A DNA stretch of 64,000 nt from Ulvibacterium sp. (GTDB lineage: Bacteria; Bacteroidota; Bacteroidia; Flavobacteriales; Flavobacteriaceae): positions 1-64,000 of the forward strand of contig NZ_JANQOO010000036.1 of assembly GCF_028285715.1 (NCBI RefSeq). The letters run 5' to 3'. Positions 43,129 through 54,000 of this stretch are shown one piece after another. The notes under the pieces are model-generated. The model had not been told where the DNA came from, ran no database searches, and saw only the letters and a list, made by a program, of their open reading frames with translations. The number at the start of each line of letters is the position of its first letter. The stretch's first letter is position 1. A program made the translations under genes and the position numbers.

Positions 43129-44712
43129 TCAAATTTTTGAAGTGGTATGCCTTCCATTTACCAATCTCATGATATCCAAAGGATTATCATCCTTTAAAGC
43201 ATCAGGCAAGGCCTGTTGCGGCCAATTCTGATACGAAACAGGTCTCACCCAACGTAGAATGGCCGAGGTCCCGACCGAAGTAAAACGGCTATCCGTACTC
43301 GCCGGAAAGGGCCCGCCATGCTGCATGGAAGGACAGACTTCAACACCGGTAGGGACACCATTAAAAATTAGGCGCCCTACCCTATTCCGCAAAGCTTCGG
43401 CAATGGGGCCGTAGCTTTGCAGTTCCTCCTCATTTCCTAAAATAGTCCCGGTCAATTGGCCTTCCAATTGATCTATTACCTTTTCCAGTTCATTTATATC
43501 CTCACATTGTACCAAAATAGAGAATGGTCCAAAAACCTCCTGATGTAATTTGGGATTGGCCATAAAATCCGAACCATCTACCATCAATATCCGCTGCTTT
43601 CCATAATTAGGCGGTGCTTCTGTATCAATGGAAGCTACAATCTGCGTTTCGGACTGGGAAGAGAGCTCTTCTTTTCCTTTTTCATATCCACTATAAATGT
43701 TCGGATGCAGCATGCAGCCCGGTTCAATTTTTTCTATCTCCTTTCCCAAAATGGAAGCAAAAGCATCCAATTCATTACCCTTGATTCCCAGAAGTAATCC
43801 AGGATTGGTGCAAAATTGTCCCGCTCCCAAGGTAATGGAGCCCGCGTAACTTTTTGCCCAAAGTCCGCCGTTTTCCCCTAATGCCCCGGGTAGTGCCACG
43901 ACGGGATTAATACTACCCATTTCCGCAAAAACCGGTATAGGTTCCTTACGCTCATTGGCCAATTGGTACAATGCGGTTCCACCCCGGATACTACCCGTAA
44001 AGCCAACACCTTTAACATTAGGGTGCATCACCAACTTTTGGCCCACTTCAATTCCACTACTATTCAGATTGGAAAAGACACCATCTGGCATTCCTGTGCG
44101 TTCAACTGCACGAATAATGGCCGAGGCCACCAGTTCTCCGGTACCTGCATGCATGGGGTGACTTTTTACAATGACAGGGCACCCCGCTGCCAACGCGCTG
44201 GCCGTATCCCCACCGGCCGTTGAAAAGGCCAATGGAAAATTACTAGATCCAAAAACAACGATGGGACCTTTAGGAACCAGCATTTTTCGAATATCCGTTT
44301 TGGGTAAAGGCTGACGCTCCGGCTGCGCGGTATCTATGGTAGCGTCTACCCAGGAACCTTCTTTCAACAAGTCGGCAAAGGCCCGTAATTGTCCCATGGT
44401 TCGGCCCCGTTCACCTTTTGCACGACCTTCGGGAAGTCCTGATTCTTGTATATAAACCCGTATCAATACATCTCCAAGGTTTTCTATTTCCTCGGCAATC
44501 GCAATTAGAAAATCCGCTTTTTGTATTCCTGATGTATTTCGGTAGGCCTTGAACGCGGATTTTGCCTTCTCCGCGGCGGTATTGATTTCCTCATCCGTAG
44601 CTTCGTGAAAATTCCACTCCGTCGGTATGTTCAATTTTGGGTCGAACGTGCTATAAGTAATGCCCCCTTTAGCCGAAAGCTCGTTACCCACATAATTTTT
44701 GCCCGTTATCAT
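43129..44712 (-). CDS. 2,5-dioxopentanoate (alpha-ketoglutarate semialdehyde) dehydrogenase
   Basis: 527 residues, the length of the NADP+-type semialdehyde dehydrogenases that act on this substrate. Catalytic Cys301 in GAGQFCTNPG and general base Glu264 in FAEMGSINP are seen; GFTGSIRGG is the cofactor-loop segment. It makes 2-oxoglutarate from the product of the DapA-type deaminase, the last step of the hydroxyproline route. Second gene of the operon, 107 bp after the deaminase. Confidence 0.9.
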   Translation of the reverse strand: MITGKNYVGNELSAKGGITYSTFDPKLNIPTEWNFHEATDEEINTAAEKAKSAFKAYRNTSGIQKADFLIAIAEEIENLGDVLIRVYIQESGLPEGRAKGERGRTMGQLRAFADLLKEGSWVDATIDTAQPERQPLPKTDIRKMLVPKGPIVVFGSSNFPLAFSTAGGDTASALAAGCPVIVKSHPMHAGTGELVASAIIRAVERTGMPDGVFSNLNSSGIEVGQKLVMHPNVKGVGFTGSIRGGTALYQLANERKEPIPVFAEMGSINPVVALPGALGENGGLWAKSYAGSITLGAGQFCTNPGLLLGIKGNELDAFASILGKEIEKIEPGCMLHPNIYSGYEKGKEELSSQSETQIVASIDTEAPPNYGKQRILMVDGSDFMANPKLHQEVFGPFSILVQCEDINELEKVIDQLEGQLTGTILGNEEELQSYGPIAEALRNRVGRLIFNGVPTGVEVCPSMQHGGPFPASTDSRFTSVGTSAILRWVRPVSYQNWPQQALPDALKDDNPLDIMRLVNGRHTTSKI

Positions 44713-44819
44713 GAATAATTATTTTTTGATTATTTCTGTGAACGATTTTTGCAGTCCGTCGAAGATAAAAAACAAACACTAAAAGGAAGCGTATTGTCCA
44801 GAATTTATCTATGGGAGAA

Positions 44820-45755
44820 TTATTTGAGGAATTTGGCCAGCGACCTGTAATCCGGTAATTCCGGTCGTGTACGCAGTCCCTCTTCTATAATTCGCAGAAC
44901 GCGATCCCTTTCCGGTCCTTCCAATTTTAGTCTTGGGGGCCTTACATGTTCGGTACCAATACCCGTAGCCACTTCCGCCAACTTAATGTTCTGCACCAGT
45001 TGGGGGCTAATGTCCAGCTCCAAAAGTGGAAGGAACCAACGATATATTTGAGTAGCCTCCGCAATCTTGCCTGCTTTGGCCAGCTCGTAAATAGCCACAG
45101 TCTCCGAAGGGAAGGCACATACCAATCCGGCTACCCATCCATCCGCCCCCAGTAAAAGGCTTTCCAAGGCCAATGGATCTACGCCGGTGAGAATTTTTAA
45201 ACGTTCTCCAAATCTATTGCGCAACCTACCGATATTGATAATATCCCGGGTTGACTCCTTTACCGCTCCTATATTTTTAAGCTCCAACAATTCTTCGAAC
45301 ATATTACAGGTCACCTCGATCTTATAATCTACCGGGTTATTGTAGATCATAATAGGCAAGCCAGTGTTTTGGGCCACTTCCTTAAAATAAATCACAGTTT
45401 CACGATCCGTGGCCTTATAGCGCATGGGCGGAAGGACCATTAGACCGTCCGCTCCGTGCCTTTCCGCATTTTGGGCCGCGGTTATGGCCGCCTTGGTAGC
45501 CTGCTCGGCTATGGTCATCACTACCGGTATACTGCCGGAAACGGCTTCTAAGGTCTCCTTTATCAAAACCTCCTTTTCATTTTCTACAAGCGTGCTGGCC
45601 TCCCCCAAAGATCCTCCCAGAACAATGCCATGCACACCCGCATCTATTTGGGCTTCAATGTTCTTATTGAACATTTTTAAATCCAATTCATCGTGCTCCG
45701 TGAATTTAGTAGTTATCGCGGGCATAACGCCCTCCCATTTTACTATCATAGCCAT
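44820..45755 (-). CDS. Pyrroline-4-hydroxy-2-carboxylate deaminase (DapA/NAL family)
   Basis: 311 residues. Schiff-base Lys166 in GAVKESTRD and Tyr138 in IMIYNNPVDY mark the dihydrodipicolinate synthase/N-acetylneuraminate lyase family; GGSLGEASTL (~48-57) replaces the usual GTTGE-type loop. Within the operon it most likely deaminates and dehydrates pyrroline-4-hydroxy-2-carboxylate to 2,5-dioxopentanoate. First gene of the operon, with a promoter-like sequence 37 bp upstream. Outside this context other DapA-family reactions would be possible. Confidence 0.88.
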   Translation of the reverse strand: MAMIVKWEGVMPAITTKFTEHDELDLKMFNKNIEAQIDAGVHGIVLGGSLGEASTLVENEKEVLIKETLEAVSGSIPVVMTIAEQATKAAITAAQNAERHGADGLMVLPPMRYKATDRETVIYFKEVAQNTGLPIMIYNNPVDYKIEVTCNMFEELLELKNIGAVKESTRDIINIGRLRNRFGERLKILTGVDPLALESLLLGADGWVAGLVCAFPSETVAIYELAKAGKIAEATQIYRWFLPLLELDISPQLVQNIKLAEVATGIGTEHVRPPRLKLEGPERDRVLRIIEEGLRTRPELPDYRSLAKFLK

Positions 45756-45791
45756 ACTATATTGAAATTTATGGGGAAACTAATTCTTACC

Positions 45792-45822
45792 CAAAAGATA
45801 CGCAAGGAAACCAGGGGCCAAA
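45792..45822 (-). promoter_or_regulatory. Candidate promoter of the hydroxyproline operon
   Basis: On the minus strand TTTG (45822-45819) and TATCTTTTG (45800-45792) are 18 bp apart, close to the Bacteroidota consensus TTTG-N(19-21)-TAnnTTTG with one extra T. The -7 element ends 36 bp before the first gene's start. The rest of the 221-bp gap (45756-45976) shows nothing else. Confidence 0.5.
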
Positions 45823-45976
45823 ATTGAAATATTTACATCTTTTCTTGATAAGGGTACAAAGCCAGTTTAGCATTTGGTATCTACCAATGCACTCTTGAAC
45901 GAGGATGCGGCAAAAATTTACTCAAATATGGTCATTGGAAACGCCAGGGAATCTCAAATCCAGCCAAATTTTTGAT

Positions 45977-48043
45977 TCAGTTTCTGTTTACCCTAAAGGT
46001 AATTCTCCTGTTGGTGATTACGTTCGTTGGGGGTATGAGATTAACCTGTACGTCCACGGAAGGATTGTCCGCTGTTGTGTTGGAATCCGTTTGATCCTGG
46101 GTATTCGTTATGGTGTTGGTATAGGTCATGGAGGAAAGATGAATATTTGTGATGTATGCCCTGGCCACAAGGGTCATGGTAGCTACCTCCCCTCCTACCA
46201 TTGTACCTATGTTCCAATTGGGATAGCTAAATGATCCCTTGGAAACCGTAGCGGAAACAAAATCCAGCCCGTTGGGCAATACATCCGTAATCTGAAGATT
46301 TGTCAACGCATCAAAACCCAAACTTTCGACTGTTATATCAAAGGACACCAAATCGCCATCATTAACGACCAGATCTGTAGTTGTTTTGTCCAAAACAATG
46401 TCGGGATCACAGTAATATACTTGAATCGCGTTGGAGTCATAGCTACAGGAGCCCTTGGTAACCCTAAGAAAATACTCCCCTGCAGACGTAGCCAAATACG
46501 TAGGTGACGTAGCTCCTGGAATCAAGACACTATTGCCATACCATTGATAGGCATCGAAGACTTCCCCGCCGGATACCTCCAAAGTAGACCCTGGCAGACA
46601 ATTGCTTCCGCTTATTTGGAGATTTACATTGGGCAAGGTATCAAAGCCTGAGAAATAACCCGCCAATCCCCTAGCACCATTAAAACCAAAAAAACCCACC
46701 GCAATAGGGCCCGAAGATTGAACACTTACATCTCCGGTCAAATTGGGAACATAGAAAGTCTTCCAATCGGAGGTCCCGGCTACCGTGTTCGAAGAAGGTA
46801 GCGTAACGGTACCATTACCATCTGTTACAATAATGTTGCTATTGGGTGTTGTAGTCGATGCAATTATGGTTACACCACCGGAAACATTTATACCTGCTGC
46901 ATCCCTGATATTGGGAATATTGTCCATGGTGTCCGGCAGAAGGCAATTTACTGGTGCCACAAAATTCAAACCTTGGGTATACACCTGGCTTGAACCCGCC
47001 ATACATTGGTACGCATAAACATCCTCTGAGGTCTGCACATACATATTGGCCCCTACCGAGTTGGATGAATAGTTGCTACTAGGTATCTCCAGATAGTCAC
47101 CATTATTAATGGTCGCTATAGGTGTGGCAGATCCGTTTACGTAGATTTCCGTATTATCTTGAGTAGCAATAATCAGCGGAAATTCAGTCTCTCCACCGGA
47201 TCCTCCATTTCCCCTAACAAATACATATTCCCTGCCGAGACTATTCTCGGGTACGGGTTGGTCTATACCGGCATCCCGGTTACTCGCCCCTGCTTGTCGC
47301 CCGTAATTCAATGAGCCGTTACTGATAACAATATTCTTGTCGGAAACGATCGAGGCGCCGATCCAACCATCTTCATGGGCCGGGGTTGGGGAATTGCCAA
47401 TATAGGTTTCAAAGACAAAGGATTCATTGGCGTCCAAAACAATTTGATAGGTATCCGCAGTAATTCCGGCAACATTAGACCCTACCCGAAATTCACAACC
47501 GGGGTCATATCCAAAAACATCGATCGTAGTGTTGTTCTCGGTGGCCATGATTCCCAAAGTATTGGATTTTGAAACATGGCTGCCCAGATTGGGAACGCCG
47601 CCCCATTTGAAGCTTGTGCCCAAGGCGGCCCTTCCTTTGGAAGTCAACGAAGCTGCTTGGGAACCTGATCTACCCCTATAATTTACATAGAAGTTGTTGC
47701 CCCCAGGAGCTTCAAAACGCAATCCACTATTGGTCAATACTACACCTGTATTGGTATTGTTTACCAAGGTTACATTGTTGTCCCCGTTACCGAGATTGTA
47801 TGTGGCCGGACTCGTGTTGGAAATCGAAAAGGAAGTAACCGGCGTGGCATTGGTACCTTGATAGACATTGACCGTGAATGAAGTGGTCTCCGGTGTGGAT
47901 AGGTAAACCGCTTGCTGTTGAATAGCGCCGTTATTCTGGCCTTGTTTGAGCGGCGGCAAATAATGCAAGTCACTGAGCTGCCCATAGGAAATGAATCCCA
48001 ACAACCCAAAAAGAAGAAAAAGATGCTTTTTTTTTAACCACAT
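45977..48043 (-). CDS. IgGFc-binding/DUF11 surface protein, short paralogue
   Basis: 688 residues with a signal peptide (~1-21, ending SYGQ). Residues ~22-490 are an IgGFc-binding-like domain with the marks GIMATENNTTI, DANESFVFETYIGN and RDAGIDQPVPEN. An Ig-like segment (~495-555, AYQWYGNSVLIPGA) and one DUF11 repeat (~560-665) follow. It is a close paralogue of the first ~680 residues of the 4134-residue protein encoded 23 bp upstream on the same strand, from which it arose by tandem duplication. It lacks a T9SS C-terminal domain and ends in a basic tail (NVITNRRITFRVNRN), so it needs another route to the surface or stays periplasmic. Confidence 0.85.
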   Translation of the reverse strand: MWLKKKHLFLLFGLLGFISYGQLSDLHYLPPLKQGQNNGAIQQQAVYLSTPETTSFTVNVYQGTNATPVTSFSISNTSPATYNLGNGDNNVTLVNNTNTGVVLTNSGLRFEAPGGNNFYVNYRGRSGSQAASLTSKGRAALGTSFKWGGVPNLGSHVSKSNTLGIMATENNTTIDVFGYDPGCEFRVGSNVAGITADTYQIVLDANESFVFETYIGNSPTPAHEDGWIGASIVSDKNIVISNGSLNYGRQAGASNRDAGIDQPVPENSLGREYVFVRGNGGSGGETEFPLIIATQDNTEIYVNGSATPIATINNGDYLEIPSSNYSSNSVGANMYVQTSEDVYAYQCMAGSSQVYTQGLNFVAPVNCLLPDTMDNIPNIRDAAGINVSGGVTIIASTTTPNSNIIVTDGNGTVTLPSSNTVAGTSDWKTFYVPNLTGDVSVQSSGPIAVGFFGFNGARGLAGYFSGFDTLPNVNLQISGSNCLPGSTLEVSGGEVFDAYQWYGNSVLIPGATSPTYLATSAGEYFLRVTKGSCSYDSNAIQVYYCDPDIVLDKTTTDLVVNDGDLVSFDITVESLGFDALTNLQITDVLPNGLDFVSATVSKGSFSYPNWNIGTMVGGEVATMTLVARAYITNIHLSSMTYTNTITNTQDQTDSNTTADNPSVDVQVNLIPPTNVITNRRITFRVNRN

Positions 48044-48066
48044 CCGGAAAAACAGACATTTTAGTT

Positions 48067-51000
48067 TTAACGATACAGCGTGAAACTACCTACGAACTCA
48101 CGCTCGTCTTGAATACCATTAAGTTTAATTATGTACCAGTAGTCCCCCGTAGGTAGACCATTGAATTTGTACTGTCCATCCCAACTGTCTTGATTGCCTT
48201 CAAATTGAAAAATATTCCTTCCGTAGCGGTCAAATATCTTTATGAAAATATTGGGATATTGTTCTATGTTTCTTGGGGCCCAGGAATCATTGTTACCATC
48301 TCCATCCGGAGTAAAGAAATTTGGAATTTCAATATCTATGAATTCCATAAAGATTTCCTGAGTGATACTACATCCGTTCTCATCGGTTACGGTTACCACA
48401 TAGGTGCCGGTCTCTCGAATATAGTATTCCTGATCCGATGTAGTGGGTTCATCGTTGAAAACAAAGGTATAATTCCCTGATCCACCTTGGGCCTCGGCAC
48501 TTATTTGGTTAATATCGCCTTCGCTCAGTTGCAATTCCAATGGGTCAAAAATGGTAATTTCGAACGGAAAGGTTGTGGAACATCCATTACTATGGACTAC
48601 GGTTATGACATGAGGTCCACCAGTCAGGTTTTCAAAATTAGGGTCCAATTGCATTTCCTGAGGGTCATCAGTATCCAAGCCATAAAGTACGTCATTGGAA
48701 ATATTTGGGTCCTCAAAAACGATCTGCGCGGAATTAGAGGTAGCCCCTTGAGGGTCACATTCGTATTGAACCAAAGCCTCACCGGCCAGATTAACACCAC
48801 TCTGTACTTGGAATACCTCGGTAATTTCACATCCATTGGCATCCCTTATGAAAAGGATATGATTTCCACTGGGGAGTCCGCTATAATCCAATACATCTTG
48901 GGCAAAGTCCGTATCTTCATTACTGTTCAGACTTGTAGAATAAGGTGCTGTTCCTCCGGTGATTTCCAGAGCTATGGTTCCATCATTGCTTTGATAACAT
49001 ATCTCATCGGATACGGTATAGGTAACGGCCAAGGCATCAGGTGGGGTCAATGAAAACTCTACGAGCTCAAAACAACCCTTCCCATCCTGAACAATTATGG
49101 TATAATCCCCTGGAGCCAGTTCATCAAAGCTATTCTCATCGTCAAACTGGTTTAGGTTCGGTGAGATCGCAAATTGATATGCTCCGCTCCCTCCCGTAAC
49201 ATTCAAGACTATACTTCCATCATTTGCATCGGCACAGCTAATTTCCGAGATAATCGGATCCACCACCAATAATTCCGGTTCCGCTATGGGCACCACTTGG
49301 GAAATTGCCTCGCAATCTCCACTTTGGACGCGTATGTAATAGTTGCCCGCGGATAAATCTGTAAATAGTCCATTGGATTGGTTGGGTAAAACTTCGGTAT
49401 TTAAATCGGCATCAAAAAGAGCATATTGGTAGTTCCCCAATCCACCATTGGCCTCAGCATTTAGGGCGGCAGTGCTTTCGCCATTACAATTTACACTAGC
49501 AGCGGCTGTATCCAAGGAAACCGAAAGGTCTTCAATGGAATCCACTGAAATTTCGTTGGATATTATAGAAACACAGTTAAAACTATCCTTAATATAATAT
49601 TGGTAATCATTACCTGATGCCACATTGGCGAATAGATGTGTGCCCGCTCCCTGGGCATTGTTCATAGGATAAAAATTGCTATTGTCCTCACTCCATTCGT
49701 ACGGTCCAGTTCCTCCGGAAGCTACTAAAAGTAGTTCGGCCTCCAGTTGACAGCTTGGGGCACGATTGGTGAACAGTTGTGCTTGCACATCTGTAGGATC
49801 CTGTATTTCAACAATAGGATTTGTTTCAAACGTACAGCCCATATCATCGGTTACCAGAATACTATAGAAACCTGCACCCAAATTCGTAAAAGTAGAATTG
49901 CCCTGGGATACCGATGTACTTAGCAGCGTACTGCCTGTGTCATCACTATAGGTATGCAGCGCGTATCTATAATTAGTAGTCACATTTCTCGGATCAAGAC
50001 TTACGGACACCGACGCATCCGTATCCCCTTGACAAACCAAAGTCGTATGGGAAACGGTACCCGTAATGGGATTAGGTAGAACTAGGTTAAACGCAGCATT
50101 AAATACTCGATTGCAGGTAAGTGCATCGGTAATGCTTACATTATAGTCCCCCGCACTCAATCCCTGGAAAAGATGACTACTTACCGACATTTCGGTAGTT
50201 GTTGTACCACTACCCACATGGGTCAGCGCTATGGTATAAGGTCCTACGCCACCTGTTGGAGCAATTAAGGCACTACCCTGATCATTGCTACATCCTACAT
50301 CGGTTATATCCATGGAACCCAGAGTTATCAGTGCCGGAGGTGTCGTGATACTAAAGGACCGTATTTGGCTACATTCCGGAAAGGCATCCTGCACTACTTC
50401 GGCCAAATAATTTCCGGCGGGTAAGGGGATAGCTCCGGTCGGGCCCAGATTTGCCGAATTTCCATGGGCAATGGCAGGACCATCATCGGAACGGTCAGAT
50501 GGTGTACCATTGGTGTCAAAAATGCTCCATGAAAACCCACCTACATAGATAGCATCGACCAAGGTAAGTCGAATACTGCCATCCGTTCCAAAGCATACTA
50601 CATCCGAAAGTTTTTCCACGATCACATCAAAGGTATTGGGCTCTTCAACAACATGGTCTATAATCATTTCGCAACCTGTTGTGATGTTTCGAACTGCAAA
50701 AGTATGGGTACCAACCTGCAGCTCGGTAAATACATTTGGATGGACGGCGTCCTGGGTGAATGTACCGGCCGATAGTACGTTGAATTGGTAATTCCCTAGA
50801 TGGGCGGTACTATTGGTTACACTTCCCGTAACATCGATACGGATTTCCTCTCCTGTGTTGCTGCAGCTAATATCTTGACTCACATGTATCGTGGGTGTGG
50901 CCATTTCATCAAAAGGAGCTATGGTTGCGTTTGTGCTGCCTACGCAGCCATTTTCGTCATAGACATTGATGAGATAGTTGCCTCCCGCAAAATCGGTTTC

Positions 51001-54000
51001 GATCCAAGTTGGATTGGTTCCATCTTGTACAGGATTTCCATCGCGTATGAATTCATATCGCACGTAATTGCCCGATCCACCATTTGCTCCAGCAAAGGTC
51101 AGGCTTGCATTTTCGGACGTATTGCCCGAAGAACATCCATATTCTACAGGAGTAATGGCATTTATGGTAATGGCATCCGGTTCAGAAATTGTTTGTGTTG
51201 TCTCGTCGAAACAGCCATTTGGGGAGGTTACCCTAATGGTATAGTCAATACCGGGACCCGTGGCCTCAAGATTCTGGAAGGTAACGGTACTGCCTCCATT
51301 GGGTGCACTTATGGGGAAGGTACTTAGTACTGCTCCTGTTCCCGAAACGATTTCAATGGTGTGTGTGCCGGCCACCAAGTTGGAGGCGGCGACCGTTAAG
51401 GTACCGTCGTTTGCACCGTTGCAGGTGGCATCGGTAAAGGCATCTACGGAAATGCTGGGTGTTATGGCCGGATCTACTACAATGGGGAATGATCGGGAAC
51501 ATTCCGGGCCATTCACTCCAATGTCATAGATATGTACCGTGTAGGTATCTGAACTTGATATCAAAACCGTGGTCGGATGGACGGTTAGGGCCTGCCTTGT
51601 AACCAAGGTGCTTGCAGTACCGACTATTTCGTATTCATAATTTCCTGAACCACTAGTGACCTCTACCGAGATTTCAGCTTCATTGCCAAGGCCACATCCC
51701 AAATTTTGTGTCAGAACGGCATTGGCTTGTAGGCTAGGATGTACGGTAACCGTATCCGTATCACTACAACCGTTGCTGTCCAAAATTGTTGCCGTATAAG
51801 TGCCTAAAGGCACATTGGTGAACAGACCATTATCATTGCTGTCCGTGTAACCCGCTCCATTATCTATACTATAATGAATAGGTGCCGCCGAAAACGAGGT
51901 GACCGTAATATTGGCCTGAGGGCCGCAATTATCAACTTCAATATTGTGAATGTCCGGATTGGATGAAAGATTTAAGTTTACACTGCCCAAAGCGATTGAA
52001 CAGCCATATTGGTCCGTTACCGAAACCGTATACGATCCAGAAGGCGAATTTGCCGGGATTTCTATGGGATTGTCCGGTGTACCTGTAATTGGTGTAAACG
52101 GGGCAGGACCCGAAACATCATAATAATAGGTGCCTCCTCCACCTGAAATATCGGGGATTTCTATCAAACCTGGACGGTCACAACTGATATCCCGGAACAT
52201 ACCTGGAGTTCCGGTAATTGGATCCAATTCGTCCAACAATTCATTTTCAGATGCACTGACACAACTAGAGATAGCACCATCCATTTTGGTGACTTCAATA
52301 TAATAATTACCTGTTCCCAAAGAATTAAAGGTCAATGTATGGGGGGCTGAGAACGGAACATTTCCGCCACTGTCGCTTTCCAATACGGGAGTTCCCGTGG
52401 ATATGTCATAAAATGACCATTGCATTTCCGTGCCTGGTGATGCTATATTCTCAACGATAGTATAGGTAATGCTACCATTATTACTCCCATTGCATGAGGG
52501 TGTAAGTGAGGAGGTGATTCCCAAAGGTTGGGTAATCAAATCATTTACGTTTACGGTACTCTGTCTCGTACAGCTATTGTTGTCCTGGACATAAAAAACA
52601 TAGGTTCTACCGGGAACCAATCCCAACCATTCATACCTACCATGTCCCACAGGTACTGTGGTGCCGTCCTTATGCGTACTTTCTCCTGGGAACCAGGTAG
52701 CAGTATTGGGATCAAAATTAGCAGGGTCATCACTAAATGCATACTGATAGGGCGCCACGCCCTCGGAGCCTTGTACAACAACCTGGAGCTCATTACAGTT
52801 CACTACCAAAGCAGATAGGGTAATGTCAAGATTGTCCAATGGATATGGGATGATAAATTGAGGTAAATCGGTTTGACAGATCGTGTTTCCAAAACCATCG
52901 ACCGTCCTTAGGGAAGGATGAACGATTTGGCCCGAGATATATCCCCTGAATTGATCGGAGGATTGCCAGGTTACACCGGCATCATCACTAAACTCAACCG
53001 TACCTATTGTAGCTGGATAGCCGGTTACATCAAATCCAAAATCCGTTGCCGGACCTCCGCAATTAACAGGGGTGGCCCCTATAACCGTGGCCGTCAATTC
53101 ATCCGGGTTATTCAAGGTCACTGGCGTATCGGTCACAAGGCAACCATGGGTGTCAGTAATGGAAATGGTATAATCACCGGGCATTAAATTGTAAAATGTA
53201 TACGTGTTGGCCAGCACATCGTTTACGATTTGGTCAGAAGCCCCTCCATTGTCCAGATCAACAATCTCAATACTGAAAGGTGCATCTCCGGCGGTAATGG
53301 AAATGTCTATGGAACCCATACCATCATGGCATTCTGGATCCGTTGGAGTAGACGCAAATACAAGGGCGGGAGTATTGCCCACGGTTATAGTCTCCAAATA
53401 TTGGCAATACGGATCGGGTGTACCGGATCCATTCTTATCCCTTACATAAACATCGTAATCACCGGCAGTAGCATTGGTTACCGTAAAAGTGTTCAATGGG
53501 CCAAAATCAGAATCCGCTACGGTAGATCCCGTTGGTAAAAATGCGTACACGTAATTACCATCTCCCCCGGTAGGGGTAACTGTAATGCTGCCATCCGCAC
53601 AATCGGTAACATCCCTAACATCTACGTTTGCTAATAGCGTTGGATTTATAACGATAGGAGTAGCTGCATTTGAAACAGAACAGCCATAGATATCGAATAC
53701 CTCAATGGTATAGATACCATCTGCCAAATTGGTAAAGGTATATTCGGTAGGAGTCGCCAGGGAGGGACTCATCGGTGCTCCCCCATTAAGGCTAAAGGTG
53801 TAATCCCCGTTTCCTGAAGTAACTTGGACCGCTATGCTAGCGTTGTTCTGACCATCATAGCAATTGGTAAAGGATGTTGTGAACGCTATAGTTTGGGGTA
53901 CAGCTACGGTCACTGCTTGAGCAGATGGTAATAATACATCGCAACCATTGGTATCACGTATTCGAACAAGGTAATCCCCACCTGCAATGTTGGGGAACAT

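Noticed and set aside
45977-48043. The short IgGFc-binding protein as a truncated pseudogene of its neighbour
   Set aside because: The frame is intact with its own signal peptide, complete domains and a tail that differs from the long protein, so it reads as a separate gene.
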